A model generated the notes under the pieces. It made no database searches. It saw only the letters and a list, made by a program, of their open reading frames with translations, and had not been told where the DNA came from. From NCBI GenBank assembly GCA_964446945.1, contig CAYUQO010000022.1, forward strand, positions 5,155-69,154: DNA of 64,000 bases. The letters are read 5' to 3'. Made by a program: the position numbers and the translations under genes. The stretch comes from CAIYRG01 sp964446945. Its GTDB lineage: Bacteria > Pseudomonadota > Alphaproteobacteria > Micropepsales > Micropepsaceae. How positions within the stretch are numbered: the first letter of the stretch is position 1; the number at the start of each line of letters is the position of its first letter. Below are positions 25,716 to 34,679 of this stretch, in pieces.

Positions 25716-26561
25716 TCAGAAGTCGGGTTTCTCTGCCACCGGCGTACCGAAATCGAAATCGAAGTGGTTCGAGTTGTTTTCGGAGCAGACGTCTTCTTCG
25801 AAAACACGATTCACACGATCATACTGCCGCAGCGCCTGCCACGGCTGATTGAACGTGTCTGGATCGTCGATGGTCATCAGGATTTCCAGCTTGGTGCCGT
25901 TCTCGATCAGCCGCCAGCGTTCGGTAACATGCAATTTGCCGGTGTGCGGCGTGCGATAATTGTCGATGAACGTCTTGTCGTTCATCGCAATCGTGTCGAC
26001 GACCAGCGTATCGCCTTCGTAATGGCCGACCGAATCTCCGTACCAGGATGGTTTTGGATTGGCAGTATGGGGCACGTTCAACAGGATGTGCCGCACTTCA
26101 TTGTTGCCGCTGAAGATCATCGTGACCTCCCTCGGCGATTGCAGGATGGACAAAGCCCCGCCGAGGAGCACATCAAATCCCGGAACACCACCGGGCTTGC
26201 AGGACGAACGCGCGGTGTAGGCGAACTTTCCGCCGAGCACTTCGTCATTGTCCTTCTTCATCACGTCTTTCGCCCACTGCTTCAGATTGGGGTTGCTGAT
26301 GTCGCCGATGCGCTGGGTCGGCTGTTGTCCCGGTGTGCCGTTGGGAATGTAGCGATAGGCTGGGTCCTGCGTGATTGGTTGTGGCGAGCCCGGGACGGGA
26401 AGCAGCGCGCCAATGCCGATCCCCACCCACGCCGTTTGCGCGGTAAGCGAGAAATTCGGCGGCGCGTCCGCTCCCCTCGCCTGCCTCGATTCCGCTATCC
26501 CGACGAGCATCACAAACACGCCCAGCGACACCAACTGCCATTTCCCGCGATTTTTACTCAT
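25716..26561 (-). CDS. secreted protein of an unnamed family, copy 1 of 3
   Basis: A 281-residue protein with an N-terminal hydrophobic signal (SLGVFVMLVGIAESRQARGADA). Family features are PNFS...WVGIG, an N-terminal PQPITQDPAYRY block, SNPNLKQWAKDVMKKDNDEVLGGK, CKPGGVPGFDVL, ILQSPREVTMIFSGNNEVRHILLNVPH, NPKPSWYGDSVGHYEGDTLVVDTI, and DNYRTPHTGKLHVTERWR. The same blocks occur in the proteins at 34804 and 48923. I know similar unannotated proteins from soil bacteria but no function. Conserved Cys, His and Asp residues suggest an enzyme or binding protein; this is inference. Confidence 0.75.
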   Translation of the reverse strand: MSKNRGKWQLVSLGVFVMLVGIAESRQARGADAPPNFSLTAQTAWVGIGIGALLPVPGSPQPITQDPAYRYIPNGTPGQQPTQRIGDISNPNLKQWAKDVMKKDNDEVLGGKFAYTARSSCKPGGVPGFDVLLGGALSILQSPREVTMIFSGNNEVRHILLNVPHTANPKPSWYGDSVGHYEGDTLVVDTIAMNDKTFIDNYRTPHTGKLHVTERWRLIENGTKLEILMTIDDPDTFNQPWQALRQYDRVNRVFEEDVCSENNSNHFDFDFGTPVAEKPDF

Positions 26562-26673
26562 GGCTTGCCTCCGCCGTACATTTTACGCTTTTCCCGCGGA
26601 GCTTCGAACTTAAAATGAAACCGCTGCCGCATTAGCTGACAGTGCGGCGCGGAAATCCCATTGCGAGAACCTG

Positions 26674-27102
26674 ATGGCTCCCATATCACCTCTAACAGCT
26701 TTAAGCGGCGGATTGTTGATCGGTCTCGCGGCAGCTCTTTTTTTGATGTTGTCGGGCCGGATTGCCGGGGTCAGCGGCCTCGCAGCGACCGCGGCGCGAA
26801 TTGGATCCGGAAGCACGCCCTGGATTCAGGCGGTCTGCTTTGTGGTCGGGCTTCCGATCGGCGCCTGGCTGGTCATGCGCTTCACTCATCACTCTGATAT
26901 TGTTGTGAGCTCGTCGATCCCACGCCTTGTTGCCGGCGGGCTTCTGGTCGGACTCGGTACGAGGATCGCCAATGGCTGCACCAGCGGCCATGGTGTATGC
27001 GGCGTCGCCCGGCTGTCCCCGCGATCCCTCGCCGCAACCGCGACTTTCGTGGGGATCGGCATCGCGACCGTGTTCGTCACCCGCCACATGATCGGAGCAT
27101 AG
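26674..27102 (+). CDS. YeeE/YedE-family membrane protein, first half-transporter
   Basis: A 142-residue membrane protein with four hydrophobic segments. It holds the family motifs GRIAGVSG, GTRIANGCTSGHGVCGVARLSPRS with two conserved cysteines. YeeE/YedE (TsuA-like) proteins import thiosulfate or related sulfur compounds; split two-gene forms like this are common in proteobacteria. The partner starts 3 bases downstream. The ATG at 26674 follows TTGCGAGAACCTG with a modest ribosome binding site. Confidence 0.88.
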   Translation: MAPISPLTALSGGLLIGLAAALFLMLSGRIAGVSGLAATAARIGSGSTPWIQAVCFVVGLPIGAWLVMRFTHHSDIVVSSSIPRLVAGGLLVGLGTRIANGCTSGHGVCGVARLSPRSLAATATFVGIGIATVFVTRHMIGA

Positions 27103-27105
27103 GCG

Positions 27106-27552
27106 ATGCGTGCTGTCCTCACGGCTATCGTCGTCGGAATCCTGTTCGGTGCGGGGCTCGCGCTTTCGGACATGATCAATCCGGCCCGCGTGCTTGGATT
27201 TCTCGACATCGCCGGAGCATGGGATCCAACGCTTGCCTTTGTCATGGTGGGCGCAGTGATTCCGGCAGCCGCGGCGTTCGCCATCCGGCCGCGATTGAGC
27301 AGGCCGGTCTACGGCAGCAAATTCTTCATTCCCGAGAATAGCAGCACGGACGTCAGGCTCTTGACCGGCGCAGCCATCTTCGGCGCAGGCTGGGGACTGG
27401 TCGGGTTCTGCCCCGGCCCGGCAATCGCCGGATTAAGCCTCGGCATGTGGCAGCCATGGTTGTTCGTCGCAGCGATGCTGGCCGGAATGGCGATTGAACG
27501 CCTGGTCCCGACCGGTTTTTCGTGGCGAAGAGCGCCTGGTCAGTCCGGCTGA
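27106..27552 (+). CDS. YeeE/YedE-family (DUF6691) membrane protein, second half-transporter
   Basis: A 148-residue membrane protein with four hydrophobic segments, starting 3 bases after its partner. It has GAGLALSDMINPARVLGFLDIAGAWDPTLAFVM and GAGWGLVGFCPGPAIAGL with a conserved Cys, the signature of the second half of split YeeE/YedE transporters. Together with the upstream gene it would make a complete sulfur-compound importer. No sulfurtransferase gene is adjacent. Confidence 0.88.
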   Translation: MRAVLTAIVVGILFGAGLALSDMINPARVLGFLDIAGAWDPTLAFVMVGAVIPAAAAFAIRPRLSRPVYGSKFFIPENSSTDVRLLTGAAIFGAGWGLVGFCPGPAIAGLSLGMWQPWLFVAAMLAGMAIERLVPTGFSWRRAPGQSG

Positions 27553-27570
27553 GATTGCCGGCGAATCGGT

Positions 27571-28287
27571 TCAGCCGACCGGCCGCGGAAAAAGCCGGTC
27601 GCTTCGTCCCATCACCCAATAGGCCAGCAAACCCTCCCATTCGTGTGCGGCAGTCTCCAGTTTGTCGAGATTGTCCGTGAATTGCAGAGAAATTCTCGCG
27701 AGGCCGGCGTGATAACCGGAGGGCCACGGAATCAATGGCCAGCCGATTTTTCCGGCCACGCCCATGGCACGAGGGATATGGTATGCGTCAGTCACAAGAA
27801 CCCAGCTTTCGGGCTTGCGCGGTTTAACCAGCGCATAAGTCAAATTCAGATTTTCCCAGGTATTCCGTGCGCGACCTTCGATCATGGTCCGGCCCGGATC
27901 CAGCCCAAGCTGCTGAAATGCGGTGCGCCCGGCATTCGCATCGACATCGGAAAACACAATTCGCGCGCGGGGATACTGTCTGGCGAGTGCGGCCAATGAC
28001 AAAAAACGCTCGGGATTGTCCGCGCCGCCTCCGGGCACGAATATGCCATCGACAGACGGCGGCAATTGGGGCCGCGGGAATCGTCTTTCTAGTGGCGCCA
28101 GCGCCCATCGCCCAACGGGCAACAACAGCAACATCGCAACGATCGCTGCACCGGCAATTGCCGAATTGCGGATCAGTGCGCGCCGGCTGGTCGCGCAGAT
28201 GACGAAAATCACAATCAACAGGATTGCGAGCAGATTGCCGGGCTGGAGGACCGGACCAAAAATTCGCGAGGCTTGGAAAAAATCCAC
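27571..28287 (-). CDS. YdcF/ElyC/SanA-type DUF218 protein
   Basis: A 238-residue inner-membrane protein with two N-terminal hydrophobic segments and a DUF218 domain: DGIFVPGGGADNPERFLSLAAL, VFSDVDA, ARNTWENL and VLVTDAYHIPRAM. The family includes ElyC, tied to peptidoglycan and lipid-carrier metabolism, and SanA, an envelope barrier protein. It lies 84 bases downstream of the WecE-type aminotransferase on the same strand, which fits an envelope polysaccharide role. Confidence 0.85.
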   Translation of the reverse strand: MDFFQASRIFGPVLQPGNLLAILLIVIFVICATSRRALIRNSAIAGAAIVAMLLLLPVGRWALAPLERRFPRPQLPPSVDGIFVPGGGADNPERFLSLAALARQYPRARIVFSDVDANAGRTAFQQLGLDPGRTMIEGRARNTWENLNLTYALVKPRKPESWVLVTDAYHIPRAMGVAGKIGWPLIPWPSGYHAGLARISLQFTDNLDKLETAAHEWEGLLAYWVMGRSDRLFPRPVG

Positions 28288-28371
28288 GCGGGCTTATCGC
28301 AGGTTGAGGGCGTAGTTTGCATATCAGAAGGCCGCCGCCGCGCAATATCCGGAGGAAAACCGGCGTCCGGC

Positions 28372-29505
28372 TTAAAGAGTCGAAACTGCTCCGTAAACGG
28401 CAGCGATCACCTGATCAACTTCCTCATCCTGCAGTTCTGCATGCAAAGGTAACCGCAGCAAAGTCTGGGCGACGCGATCAGTGACCGGCATCGGAGTGGC
28501 CGTGCGGCCAAACCGGCGTCCCGCGGGAGCGGAATGGAGCGGGACGTAATGGGTATGGCATTCCACGCCGGCCGCCTCGAGATACCGGTGCGTCTTGCGG
28601 GCCGCGTCTGGCGTGGGAAGCAGGATGTAATAAATGTGACCGTTGGGCGGAGCGTCGGCAGCCGGATGGGGGCGGCCGAGCAGGCCATCGCGCTCGGCGG
28701 CTGCAAACCCGTCCTGATAGTGTTTCCAGATCGCAACCCGGCGCGCCGTAATCGCGTCAGCGTCTTCGAGCTGCGCCAGAAGCAATGCCGCACTCATTTC
28801 TCCGGGCAGATAGGAAGAGCCGAAATCCAGCCATTCGTATTTTCCCACTTTGCCGTTGAAGTAGGCCGTCCGGTTGGTCCCCTTTTCCCGCAATATATGT
28901 GCGCGTTCGAGCAAGTGCTGATCATTGATAATCAGCGCTCCGCCTTCGCCCGATACGAGATTTTTCGATTCGTGAAAACTCAGGCATCCGAGCGCGCCGA
29001 ACGTCCCGAGAGGTTTGGCTTTGTATCGCGACAGATGCGCCTGGGCGGCGTCTTCGATCACGATAAGACTGTGCGCTTCGGCGAAGCTCAAAATCGCATT
29101 CATCTCACAGCCGGCCCCGGCATAATGCACAGCAACAATCGCTTTGGTCCGCGGACTCAATGCCTGATCCAGCAGGGTCTCATCGAGATTGAGTGTATCT
29201 GCGCGAACATCGACGAAAACCGGAGTTGCGCCGCGCAGGACGAAGGCATTGGCTGTCGACGGGAATGTGTAAGACGGCAAAATGACTTCGCTGTCCGGAC
29301 CGATCTCCGCCAGGAGGGCGCTCATTTCGAGAGCAGCCGTGCAGGAATGCGTCAATAATGCAGGCGACCCAAGCTCGCGCTGGAGCCACTCGTGGCAACA
29401 CCTGGTGAATGGCCCATCGCCAGCCAGCTGCCGGCTTTCCAAGCTCTTCCGAACATAGGAGAGGGCTTTTGAATCAATGCGCGGTTTTGCAAATTCGATC
29501 GCCAA
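28372..29505 (-). CDS. wecE: dTDP-4-amino-4,6-dideoxygalactose transaminase (WecE/RffA type)
   Basis: A PLP enzyme that aminates dTDP-4-keto-6-deoxyglucose to dTDP-Fuc4N, used in surface polysaccharides. The 377-residue sequence follows enteric WecE closely: QLAGDGPFTRCCHEWL, THSCTAALEMSALL, ILPSYTFPSTANAFVLRGA, HYAG, EDAAQ, SFHESKNL with the Schiff-base K181, REKGTNR and YVPLHSAPAG. No other dTDP-sugar or glycosyltransferase gene is in the window, so the donor sugar must come from elsewhere. A DUF218 gene follows. Confidence 0.87.
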   Translation of the reverse strand: MAIEFAKPRIDSKALSYVRKSLESRQLAGDGPFTRCCHEWLQRELGSPALLTHSCTAALEMSALLAEIGPDSEVILPSYTFPSTANAFVLRGATPVFVDVRADTLNLDETLLDQALSPRTKAIVAVHYAGAGCEMNAILSFAEAHSLIVIEDAAQAHLSRYKAKPLGTFGALGCLSFHESKNLVSGEGGALIINDQHLLERAHILREKGTNRTAYFNGKVGKYEWLDFGSSYLPGEMSAALLLAQLEDADAITARRVAIWKHYQDGFAAAERDGLLGRPHPAADAPPNGHIYYILLPTPDAARKTHRYLEAAGVECHTHYVPLHSAPAGRRFGRTATPMPVTDRVAQTLLRLPLHAELQDEEVDQVIAAVYGAVSTL

Positions 29506-29654
29506 CTTACGCCCACCACCCCTAAAGCGTTATCCGCCAAAGTGGTTATATGCCGCCACCGGCTCTTCTGGTCAATTTGGCGGCAGGTCATCATGCTTCT
29601 GCACGGTCCAGACAAGGGCGGCAAGAGTGCAGGTTGTTATTGGGGCGTCGATCT

Positions 29655-30818
29655 ATGGCGGAAAATGAATTCGTTGTTCTCGGCCTCGGCGCCATGGGCA
29701 GCGCCGCGGCCTTCCAGCTTGCCAGGCGCGGGCGCGACGTGCTCGCGATCGACCAGTTTTCTCCGCCGCACATCCACGGGTCATCGCACGGTGAAACGCG
29801 GATCACGCGCTGTGCTATCGGCGAAGCTCCTTATTATTCGCCACTGGCGCTGCGCTCGCATGAGATCTGGCGTGAGATCGAAGCCGAAACCGGCGCCAGT
29901 CTGCTGACGATCACGGGTGGGCTGATTCTTTCCAGTCCCGCCCGCACGGCACGTCTGCATGTCGATGATTTTTTTGCCAACACCGTTGCCGCGGCCCGGC
30001 GATATGGCATCGCGCATGAACTTCTCGACACGGCAGAAATCCGCCGGCGCTTTCCGCAATTCCTCGTGCGCTATGGTGAGCAGGGCTACTTCGAACCCGG
30101 TGCGGGATTCTTGAGGCCGGAAGCCTGCATTTCCGCGCAACTTCAACTCGCACAGCGATTCGGCGCGCAAGTCCGCACCGGTGAACGCGTGCTTGGGTTC
30201 GAGCCGCTAGCCGATGGCGTGCTCGTGCATACAGTGCGTGAAACAATCCGGACAAAGAAACTTATCCTGAGCGCCGGGCCCTGGCTGCCGCAATTCATCG
30301 GCGCGCAATTCAGCGCTCCGTTCCGCATCCTCAGGCAGGTCCTGTACTGGTTCGATGTCTATGATATCCGCGCCTATGTGCCGGAAAACTGTCCGGTCTA
30401 TATCTGGGAATTACAGGGTCCCGAGCAGGCGATTTACGGTTTCCCTGCCATTGACGGACCGGCCGGCGGAATCAAAATCGCGACCGCGCAATATGAAAAC
30501 ACGACCACGCCGGAAACTGTCGAACGCGACGTTTCGGCGGCGGAAGTTTCCGCCATCCATCGCGTGATCGCGCCGTTCTTCGCCGGGCTCACCGGCCATT
30601 GCGTCAAGGCGGTCACCTGTCTCTACACCCAGACGCCGGATTCCGGATTCGTCATTGGTCCGCACCCCGAGTCCGAACGCGTGATCATAGCCTCGCCCTG
30701 CTCCGGGCATGGTTTCAAACATTCGGCTGCCATCGGCGAATTGCTCGCCGACATTGCCACCGGCACGACTCCGTGTATCGACCTCTCACCTTTCTCCCTA
30801 ACGCGTTTCCTACAGTGA
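29655..30818 (+). CDS. solA: FAD-dependent N-methyl amino acid oxidase (SolA/MSOX type)
   Basis: A 387-residue flavoenzyme. The N-terminal Rossmann motif is LGLGAMGSAAAFQLARRG, followed by SSHGETRITRCA. The C-terminal part has CLYTQTPDSGFVIG, where this Cys is the covalent FAD site of monomeric sarcosine oxidase and SolA, and SPCSGHGFKHS. It would oxidise a secondary amine such as N-methyl-tryptophan or sarcosine to an aldehyde and amine, giving hydrogen peroxide. The start at 29655 is set by the Rossmann fold; the frame opens earlier at 29550 without homology. Confidence 0.88.
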   Translation: MAENEFVVLGLGAMGSAAAFQLARRGRDVLAIDQFSPPHIHGSSHGETRITRCAIGEAPYYSPLALRSHEIWREIEAETGASLLTITGGLILSSPARTARLHVDDFFANTVAAARRYGIAHELLDTAEIRRRFPQFLVRYGEQGYFEPGAGFLRPEACISAQLQLAQRFGAQVRTGERVLGFEPLADGVLVHTVRETIRTKKLILSAGPWLPQFIGAQFSAPFRILRQVLYWFDVYDIRAYVPENCPVYIWELQGPEQAIYGFPAIDGPAGGIKIATAQYENTTTPETVERDVSAAEVSAIHRVIAPFFAGLTGHCVKAVTCLYTQTPDSGFVIGPHPESERVIIASPCSGHGFKHSAAIGELLADIATGTTPCIDLSPFSLTRFLQ

Positions 30819-30823
30819 TTTCC

Positions 30824-30917
30824 CGTTCCCCCCGCGATCGCATCAGCGCGAAGCGCGGGGGAAGGTGGCCGCAGCGCACGCATTTGCGTGCGCGATTTGC
30901 GGACGAAAGGGGGCCCA
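30824..30917. repeat. dispersed GC-rich intergenic palindrome
   Basis: CCCCCCGCG and CGCGGGGG form an outer stem, followed by GAAGGTGGCCGCAG and a second hairpin GCGCACGCATTTGCGTGCGC, ending GGACGAAAGGGGG. The same layout (TTCCCCC...GGGGGAAGGTG.CCGCAG...hairpin...GGCGG(G)CG(A)AAG) recurs at 48713 and 63821. It could also end solA transcription. Confidence 0.7.
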
Positions 30918-30964
30918 GCTAATCGCCCGCAACCCCACGCGCCGCGAACCGTTATTAATAAGGC

Positions 30965-31270
30965 ATGCATCTGATCCAGTTACTGCTTCCAACGTTCGAC
31001 AATGAGGGAAAGCCGTTCCCGCATGAGATCTACCGCGCGATCGGCGGCGAATTGGTGGCGCGGTTCAGCGGCCTCACCGCCTACACGCGCGCTCCCGCGG
31101 AAGGAGTGTGGACCAGCGGCAACCAGACCGCTCGCGACGAGATCGTCGTGTTCGAAGTGATGGTTCAGGACATCGACGAAAACTGGTGGTCGCAATACCG
31201 CGCCGAACTTGAGAGCCGCCTGCGCCAGGAATCCGTGGTCATCCGCACCCACCCAATCCGGCTTCTGTAG
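30965..31270 (+). CDS. small conserved protein of unknown function
   Basis: A 101-residue cytoplasmic protein reading MHLIQLLLPTFDNEGKPFP, ELVARFSGLTAYTRAPAEGVW and DEIVVFEVMVQDIDENWW. The pattern is familiar from unnamed proteobacterial proteins of the same length with a ferredoxin-like monooxygenase-type fold; no activity is assigned. It ends exactly where the converging hydrolase-like gene ends. Confidence 0.72.
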   Translation: MHLIQLLLPTFDNEGKPFPHEIYRAIGGELVARFSGLTAYTRAPAEGVWTSGNQTARDEIVVFEVMVQDIDENWWSQYRAELESRLRQESVVIRTHPIRLL

Positions 31271-32614
31271 TCATCTCACCAGCCACTGCACGACGGCATA
31301 TTCGGCGCCGGCGAGTTCGCGTGGACATTCGAGATGGCCGTAATGGGTCATCGGCAAATCCCAGTTGATCAGCCGGATGTCCGCACCGGGATTTTTTGTC
31401 CGGTATTCGTTGGCAATGAACACTTCGACCGCTCGCGCCGGGTCTTCGGGATTCCAGTGATTGCGGTCGAAATGCGCGGTGGTCCAGACCATGCGCTGAA
31501 AGCCGTCCATTCTCGTATAGTGGGTCGCGAACAGATCCTTCGCCACGTCTTCGAATGGCACACGCCACGAATTGCCGGTTCGGGTCAGCAGGGCCTCGAT
31601 CTGATCTTCGATCCAGCCCTTCTGCGAGAGATCCGGCCCGTGTTCGAGATACTGCATTTGCTGTTTGAAATTCGGCCGCCGGCGCGCCTCTGCCGACAGC
31701 CACGCTTCTGCGATCTGCAGATGCGACATGCCAGGCTCATAGAGCGGATTCAGAAAGCCGCTATAGCCGCGCGCATAAGACACCGGGTCGCGCCGTTCGA
31801 GTTCGAAGATCGGCGCCTTGCCGCCCGGCGGAGAAGCGCCCGCACGCGGCGCCACCTGCTTCCCGCGCACCGTGCGCAGCAGCTCCAGGCGCGCAGCGCC
31901 GCCGCTGCCCCAGCCGAGAAAACGTCCCTTCAGCCGCGGCGCAAGATCGGGATCTTCATACGCCATCATCGCCAACTCGCCCGACGTCGAGTGGCCCACC
32001 AGCAACAGGTCGCCGCGCGTGTGCCGCATCAAGAGTGCCTTCAACCCCTGCATGATCAGTGCATTGGTGAAGATGGCATTGCGCACGTCACATTCATCGG
32101 CGGGGAGTTCGCGGTCCAGCAGATAGGCAGGCTGCCGTTTCGGATCGGCGATCGCCTCGTCCCACCCGCCATATTTGAAATTGCCCGGGATGCTGACGAT
32201 CATCACGTTCAGCTTCTGCGCCAGATATTGCGCCCAGCCGGGACGGTTCTTCAGATCGATGAAGAACTCGTACAGATTCGCCGCGCCGCCATTGATGATC
32301 ACAAACCAGGGATATTGCTCCGCCTGCGGATCAAGACTCTTCAGCGTCAGACCGGTGATATCCCAGTCAAGATTGTACCGGCGGAATCGTTCGACTGCCC
32401 AGCCGGCCTGATAACCAAGCTCGCGCGCCGGAAGGCTCGCCAGCTCACGCGGATCGAATGCCCCGCCCGGGGCTTTCGCCGCCACCGCCGAAACCGTGCG
32501 TCCGCCATCGGGAAGTTCAAAGCCTTCGCCGGCGGCGCGGAAATCCGCTTCACCAAGCGAAACATATACGGCCGCCGCGTCGTCGAGCAGCCGGTGAATC
32601 TCCCTTGTTGTCAT
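31271..32614 (-). CDS. alpha/beta-hydrolase-fold protein of unknown substrate
   Basis: A 447-residue protein without a clear signal peptide. It has a nucleophile-elbow motif GHSTSGE after DLLLVG, an acidic segment RLINWDLPMTHYGHLECPRE near the C-terminus that could supply the catalytic Asp and His, and WFVIINGGAANLYEFFIDLKNR before the elbow. This fits a serine alpha/beta hydrolase, but no named family is recognised. The start is uncertain between ATGs at 32635 and 32614; AAGGG precedes the second. Confidence 0.65.
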   Translation of the reverse strand: MTTREIHRLLDDAAAVYVSLGEADFRAAGEGFELPDGGRTVSAVAAKAPGGAFDPRELASLPARELGYQAGWAVERFRRYNLDWDITGLTLKSLDPQAEQYPWFVIINGGAANLYEFFIDLKNRPGWAQYLAQKLNVMIVSIPGNFKYGGWDEAIADPKRQPAYLLDRELPADECDVRNAIFTNALIMQGLKALLMRHTRGDLLLVGHSTSGELAMMAYEDPDLAPRLKGRFLGWGSGGAARLELLRTVRGKQVAPRAGASPPGGKAPIFELERRDPVSYARGYSGFLNPLYEPGMSHLQIAEAWLSAEARRRPNFKQQMQYLEHGPDLSQKGWIEDQIEALLTRTGNSWRVPFEDVAKDLFATHYTRMDGFQRMVWTTAHFDRNHWNPEDPARAVEVFIANEYRTKNPGADIRLINWDLPMTHYGHLECPRELAGAEYAVVQWLVR

Positions 32615-32697
32615 GGCCGCCCTTGAGACGGCCATCCAGCCGCGCCGCGTCCGGGGCGCGAATAAACCATTGGCGCGCGGACGCGCGCCTGCTGGGT

Positions 32698-32716
32698 GGC
32701 CGGGTCAAGCCCGGCC
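32698..32716. repeat. short palindrome GGCCGGGTC-A-AGCCCGGCC type
   Basis: GGCCGGG and CCCGGCC are separated by TCAAG, in the gap between the hydrolase-like gene and esterase 2. The flanks GGGT...CATGACA are those of a common alphaproteobacterial intergenic repeat, and the hairpin may stop transcription from the esterase side. Confidence 0.5.
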
Positions 32717-32749
32717 ATGACACTGTTGGTTTGCATGCTGCGCATCGTG

Positions 32750-33664
32750 TTACTTGATCGCCGTCAAAAATTTCAGCACCGGTCCCGAAACCGACGTGTC
32801 AGGTGTCCCCACCGAAAACACCTGCGACATGTGGCTGTGGTCCTTGAACTCGACGAATGTCGGACAATGTCCGGCATCGCACATCGCCGATTTCAGGTTT
32901 TGCGCCTCCTCGGGCGCGCCAGGGATGTCCACTTCGGTATATGAAACCAGCAGCGGAATTGTAACCTTCGTCATTCCTTGCACCGCGGCACGCTCGCGAA
33001 GCTGTTCCGGATCATGTCCGTAATATTCCGATCCGCGGCCAAGATTGTAATGGCCGGAGTGGATGATCGCGCCTTTCACCCCGGCTCCATCCGGCCCGTA
33101 AAATTCCGGATGTGACAGGTAGCCTGCGATCAGTCCCGCGCCGGCCGATTGTCCCCACAGCACAATGCGATTCGGATCGCCGCCATATTGGGTGATATTC
33201 GCCTTGACCCAGCGGATCACCGATTGAACGTCCTGCTGCGCATCCGGCCAGTGATTCTTCGGCGCCAACCGGTAATCCATATTGACCCCGACCATGCCGT
33301 GCTGGGTCAGGAACAGCATCAGATTGTCGTAATAGGGCGAGCCGTCCTGGTGCTTGTCGCCGCGCAGCATTTGTCCGCCATGCGCGTAGATCACCACCGT
33401 CCGGGCACCCGAACCGGCGGTAGGCGTGAACACGTCCAGTTTGTTCAGCGGATCGGGACCATAGGCAACATCCCGCACGACGCGCGCATCCGCGTAACGC
33501 TCCTTCATGTCCTTGAAGAAGGGCGCGTAAAGTTTGGCCGTGTTCTGGGTGTCTACGACATGGCCGATCTTGCGGATGGCGGCTGCGATGTCCGGCGGCA
33601 CCTGTGCGAAAGCCGGCGCGGAGATCAGCAGGCAAGCGGCAACGGCGAGCGAAAAAAGCTTCAT
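32750..33664 (-). CDS. secreted alpha/beta-hydrolase esterase, tandem copy 2
   Basis: A 304-residue protein with a signal peptide ending APAFAQ. The hormone-sensitive-lipase/carboxylesterase features are an oxyanion-hole segment AHGGQ (94-98), DYRLAPKNHWPDAQQD, and the nucleophile S173 in LWGQSAGAG. The C-terminal part has FVEFKDHSHMSQ with the catalytic His. It is a close paralogue of the protein at 33768. HGGQ replaces the usual HGGG, a small change in the oxyanion loop. Substrate unknown. Confidence 0.85.
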   Translation of the reverse strand: MKLFSLAVAACLLISAPAFAQVPPDIAAAIRKIGHVVDTQNTAKLYAPFFKDMKERYADARVVRDVAYGPDPLNKLDVFTPTAGSGARTVVIYAHGGQMLRGDKHQDGSPYYDNLMLFLTQHGMVGVNMDYRLAPKNHWPDAQQDVQSVIRWVKANITQYGGDPNRIVLWGQSAGAGLIAGYLSHPEFYGPDGAGVKGAIIHSGHYNLGRGSEYYGHDPEQLRERAAVQGMTKVTIPLLVSYTEVDIPGAPEEAQNLKSAMCDAGHCPTFVEFKDHSHMSQVFSVGTPDTSVSGPVLKFLTAIK

Positions 33665-33678
33665 TTCATTCTCCGTTT

Positions 33679-33756
33679 TCCTCTCCCCTTGAGGGAGAGG
33701 GACGTGCCGCCCGCGCTTACGAAGTAAGCGCGCACTGGCGGCGCTGGGTGAGGGGA
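33679..33756. repeat. dispersed GC-rich palindrome between the tandem esterases
   Basis: CCTCTCCCCTTGAGGGAGAGG forms a tight hairpin, then CGCGCTTACGAAGTAAGCGCG forms a second, ending GGGTGAGGGGA. It belongs to the CTCCCC.TTG.GGGGAG repeat class found at several sites in the window. Confidence 0.7.
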
Positions 33757-33767
33757 ACGTTTGAATC

Positions 33768-34679
33768 CTATTTGATCGATGTCAAAAACTTCAGGACCGG
33801 CGCCGACACTGAAACATCCGGCGTGCCGATGGAATACATCTGCGACACATGGCTGTGGTCCTTGTACACCGCATAAGTCGGACAATGGCTTGCGGCGCAC
33901 AGCTCCTTGTTTGCGTTCTCCGCCTGCACGATCGCGTCCGGCAAGTCCACTTCGGTGTGCGAGATCATCAGCGGAATATTCAGCTTCTTCATGCCGTCCA
34001 GCGCCGAACGCTCACGCAGCTCATTCGCATCGTGGCCAAAATAGTTAGAACCCGGTTCGCGATTCACATAGAAACCGGAATGCATCACGGCAGCTTTCAC
34101 ACCTGCGCCGTCCGGCCCGTAAAATTCCGGATGTGACAGATAGGTGGCGATCAGGCTTGCGCCCGCCGATACGCCCCACAGCACAATGCGGTTCGGGTCG
34201 CCGCCATATTGTCCGATATTGGCTTTCACCCAGTGGATCGCCGACGCCATGTCCTGCTGTGCGTCCGGCCAGTGGTTCTTCGGCGCGAGGCGATAATTGA
34301 TGTTTACCCCGACCATGCCGTGCTGATTCAGGAACAGCATGAGATTGTCGTTGAATGGCGTTCCCTTCTGATGCTTGTCGCCGCGTTCGAATCCGCCGCC
34401 ATGCGCGAAGATGACGACCGTCCGTCCCCCCGCACCGGCCGTGGGCGTAAACACATCGAGTTTGTTCAGCGGATCGGGCCCATAGGCGATGTCCCGTTCC
34501 ACTTTCACGTTGGTTTCCTTAGTGTCCTTGAACATCGGCGCATAGAGTTTCGTCGTGTTCGGCACATCCACGACCTGGCCGATTTTGCGGAGCTGCGCGG
34601 CGATGTCCGGCGGCACCTGCGCAACCGCAGGTCCGGCGATCAACAGGCTAATGGCGGCAGCAAAAATCATACGCTTCAT
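33768..34679 (-). CDS. secreted alpha/beta-hydrolase esterase, tandem copy 1
   Basis: A 303-residue protein with a signal peptide ending GPAVAQ. Oxyanion loop HGGG at 93-96, NYRLAPKNHWPDAQQD, nucleophile S171 in LWGVSAGAS, and YAVYKDHSHVSQM with the catalytic His. The two tandem copies share most of their length, so they arose by local duplication. The ATG at 34679 has GGGAGGA upstream. It is divergent from the unnamed secreted family protein at 34804. Confidence 0.86.
   Translation of the reverse strand: MKRMIFAAAISLLIAGPAVAQVPPDIAAQLRKIGQVVDVPNTTKLYAPMFKDTKETNVKVERDIAYGPDPLNKLDVFTPTAGAGGRTVVIFAHGGGFERGDKHQKGTPFNDNLMLFLNQHGMVGVNINYRLAPKNHWPDAQQDMASAIHWVKANIGQYGGDPNRIVLWGVSAGASLIATYLSHPEFYGPDGAGVKAAVMHSGFYVNREPGSNYFGHDANELRERSALDGMKKLNIPLMISHTEVDLPDAIVQAENANKELCAASHCPTYAVYKDHSHVSQMYSIGTPDVSVSAPVLKFLTSIK

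Noticed and set aside
31334..32626. 430-codon plus-strand frame opposite the hydrolase-like gene
   Set aside because: Basic, low-complexity product without motifs; the minus strand carries the GHSTSGE elbow and conserved segments.
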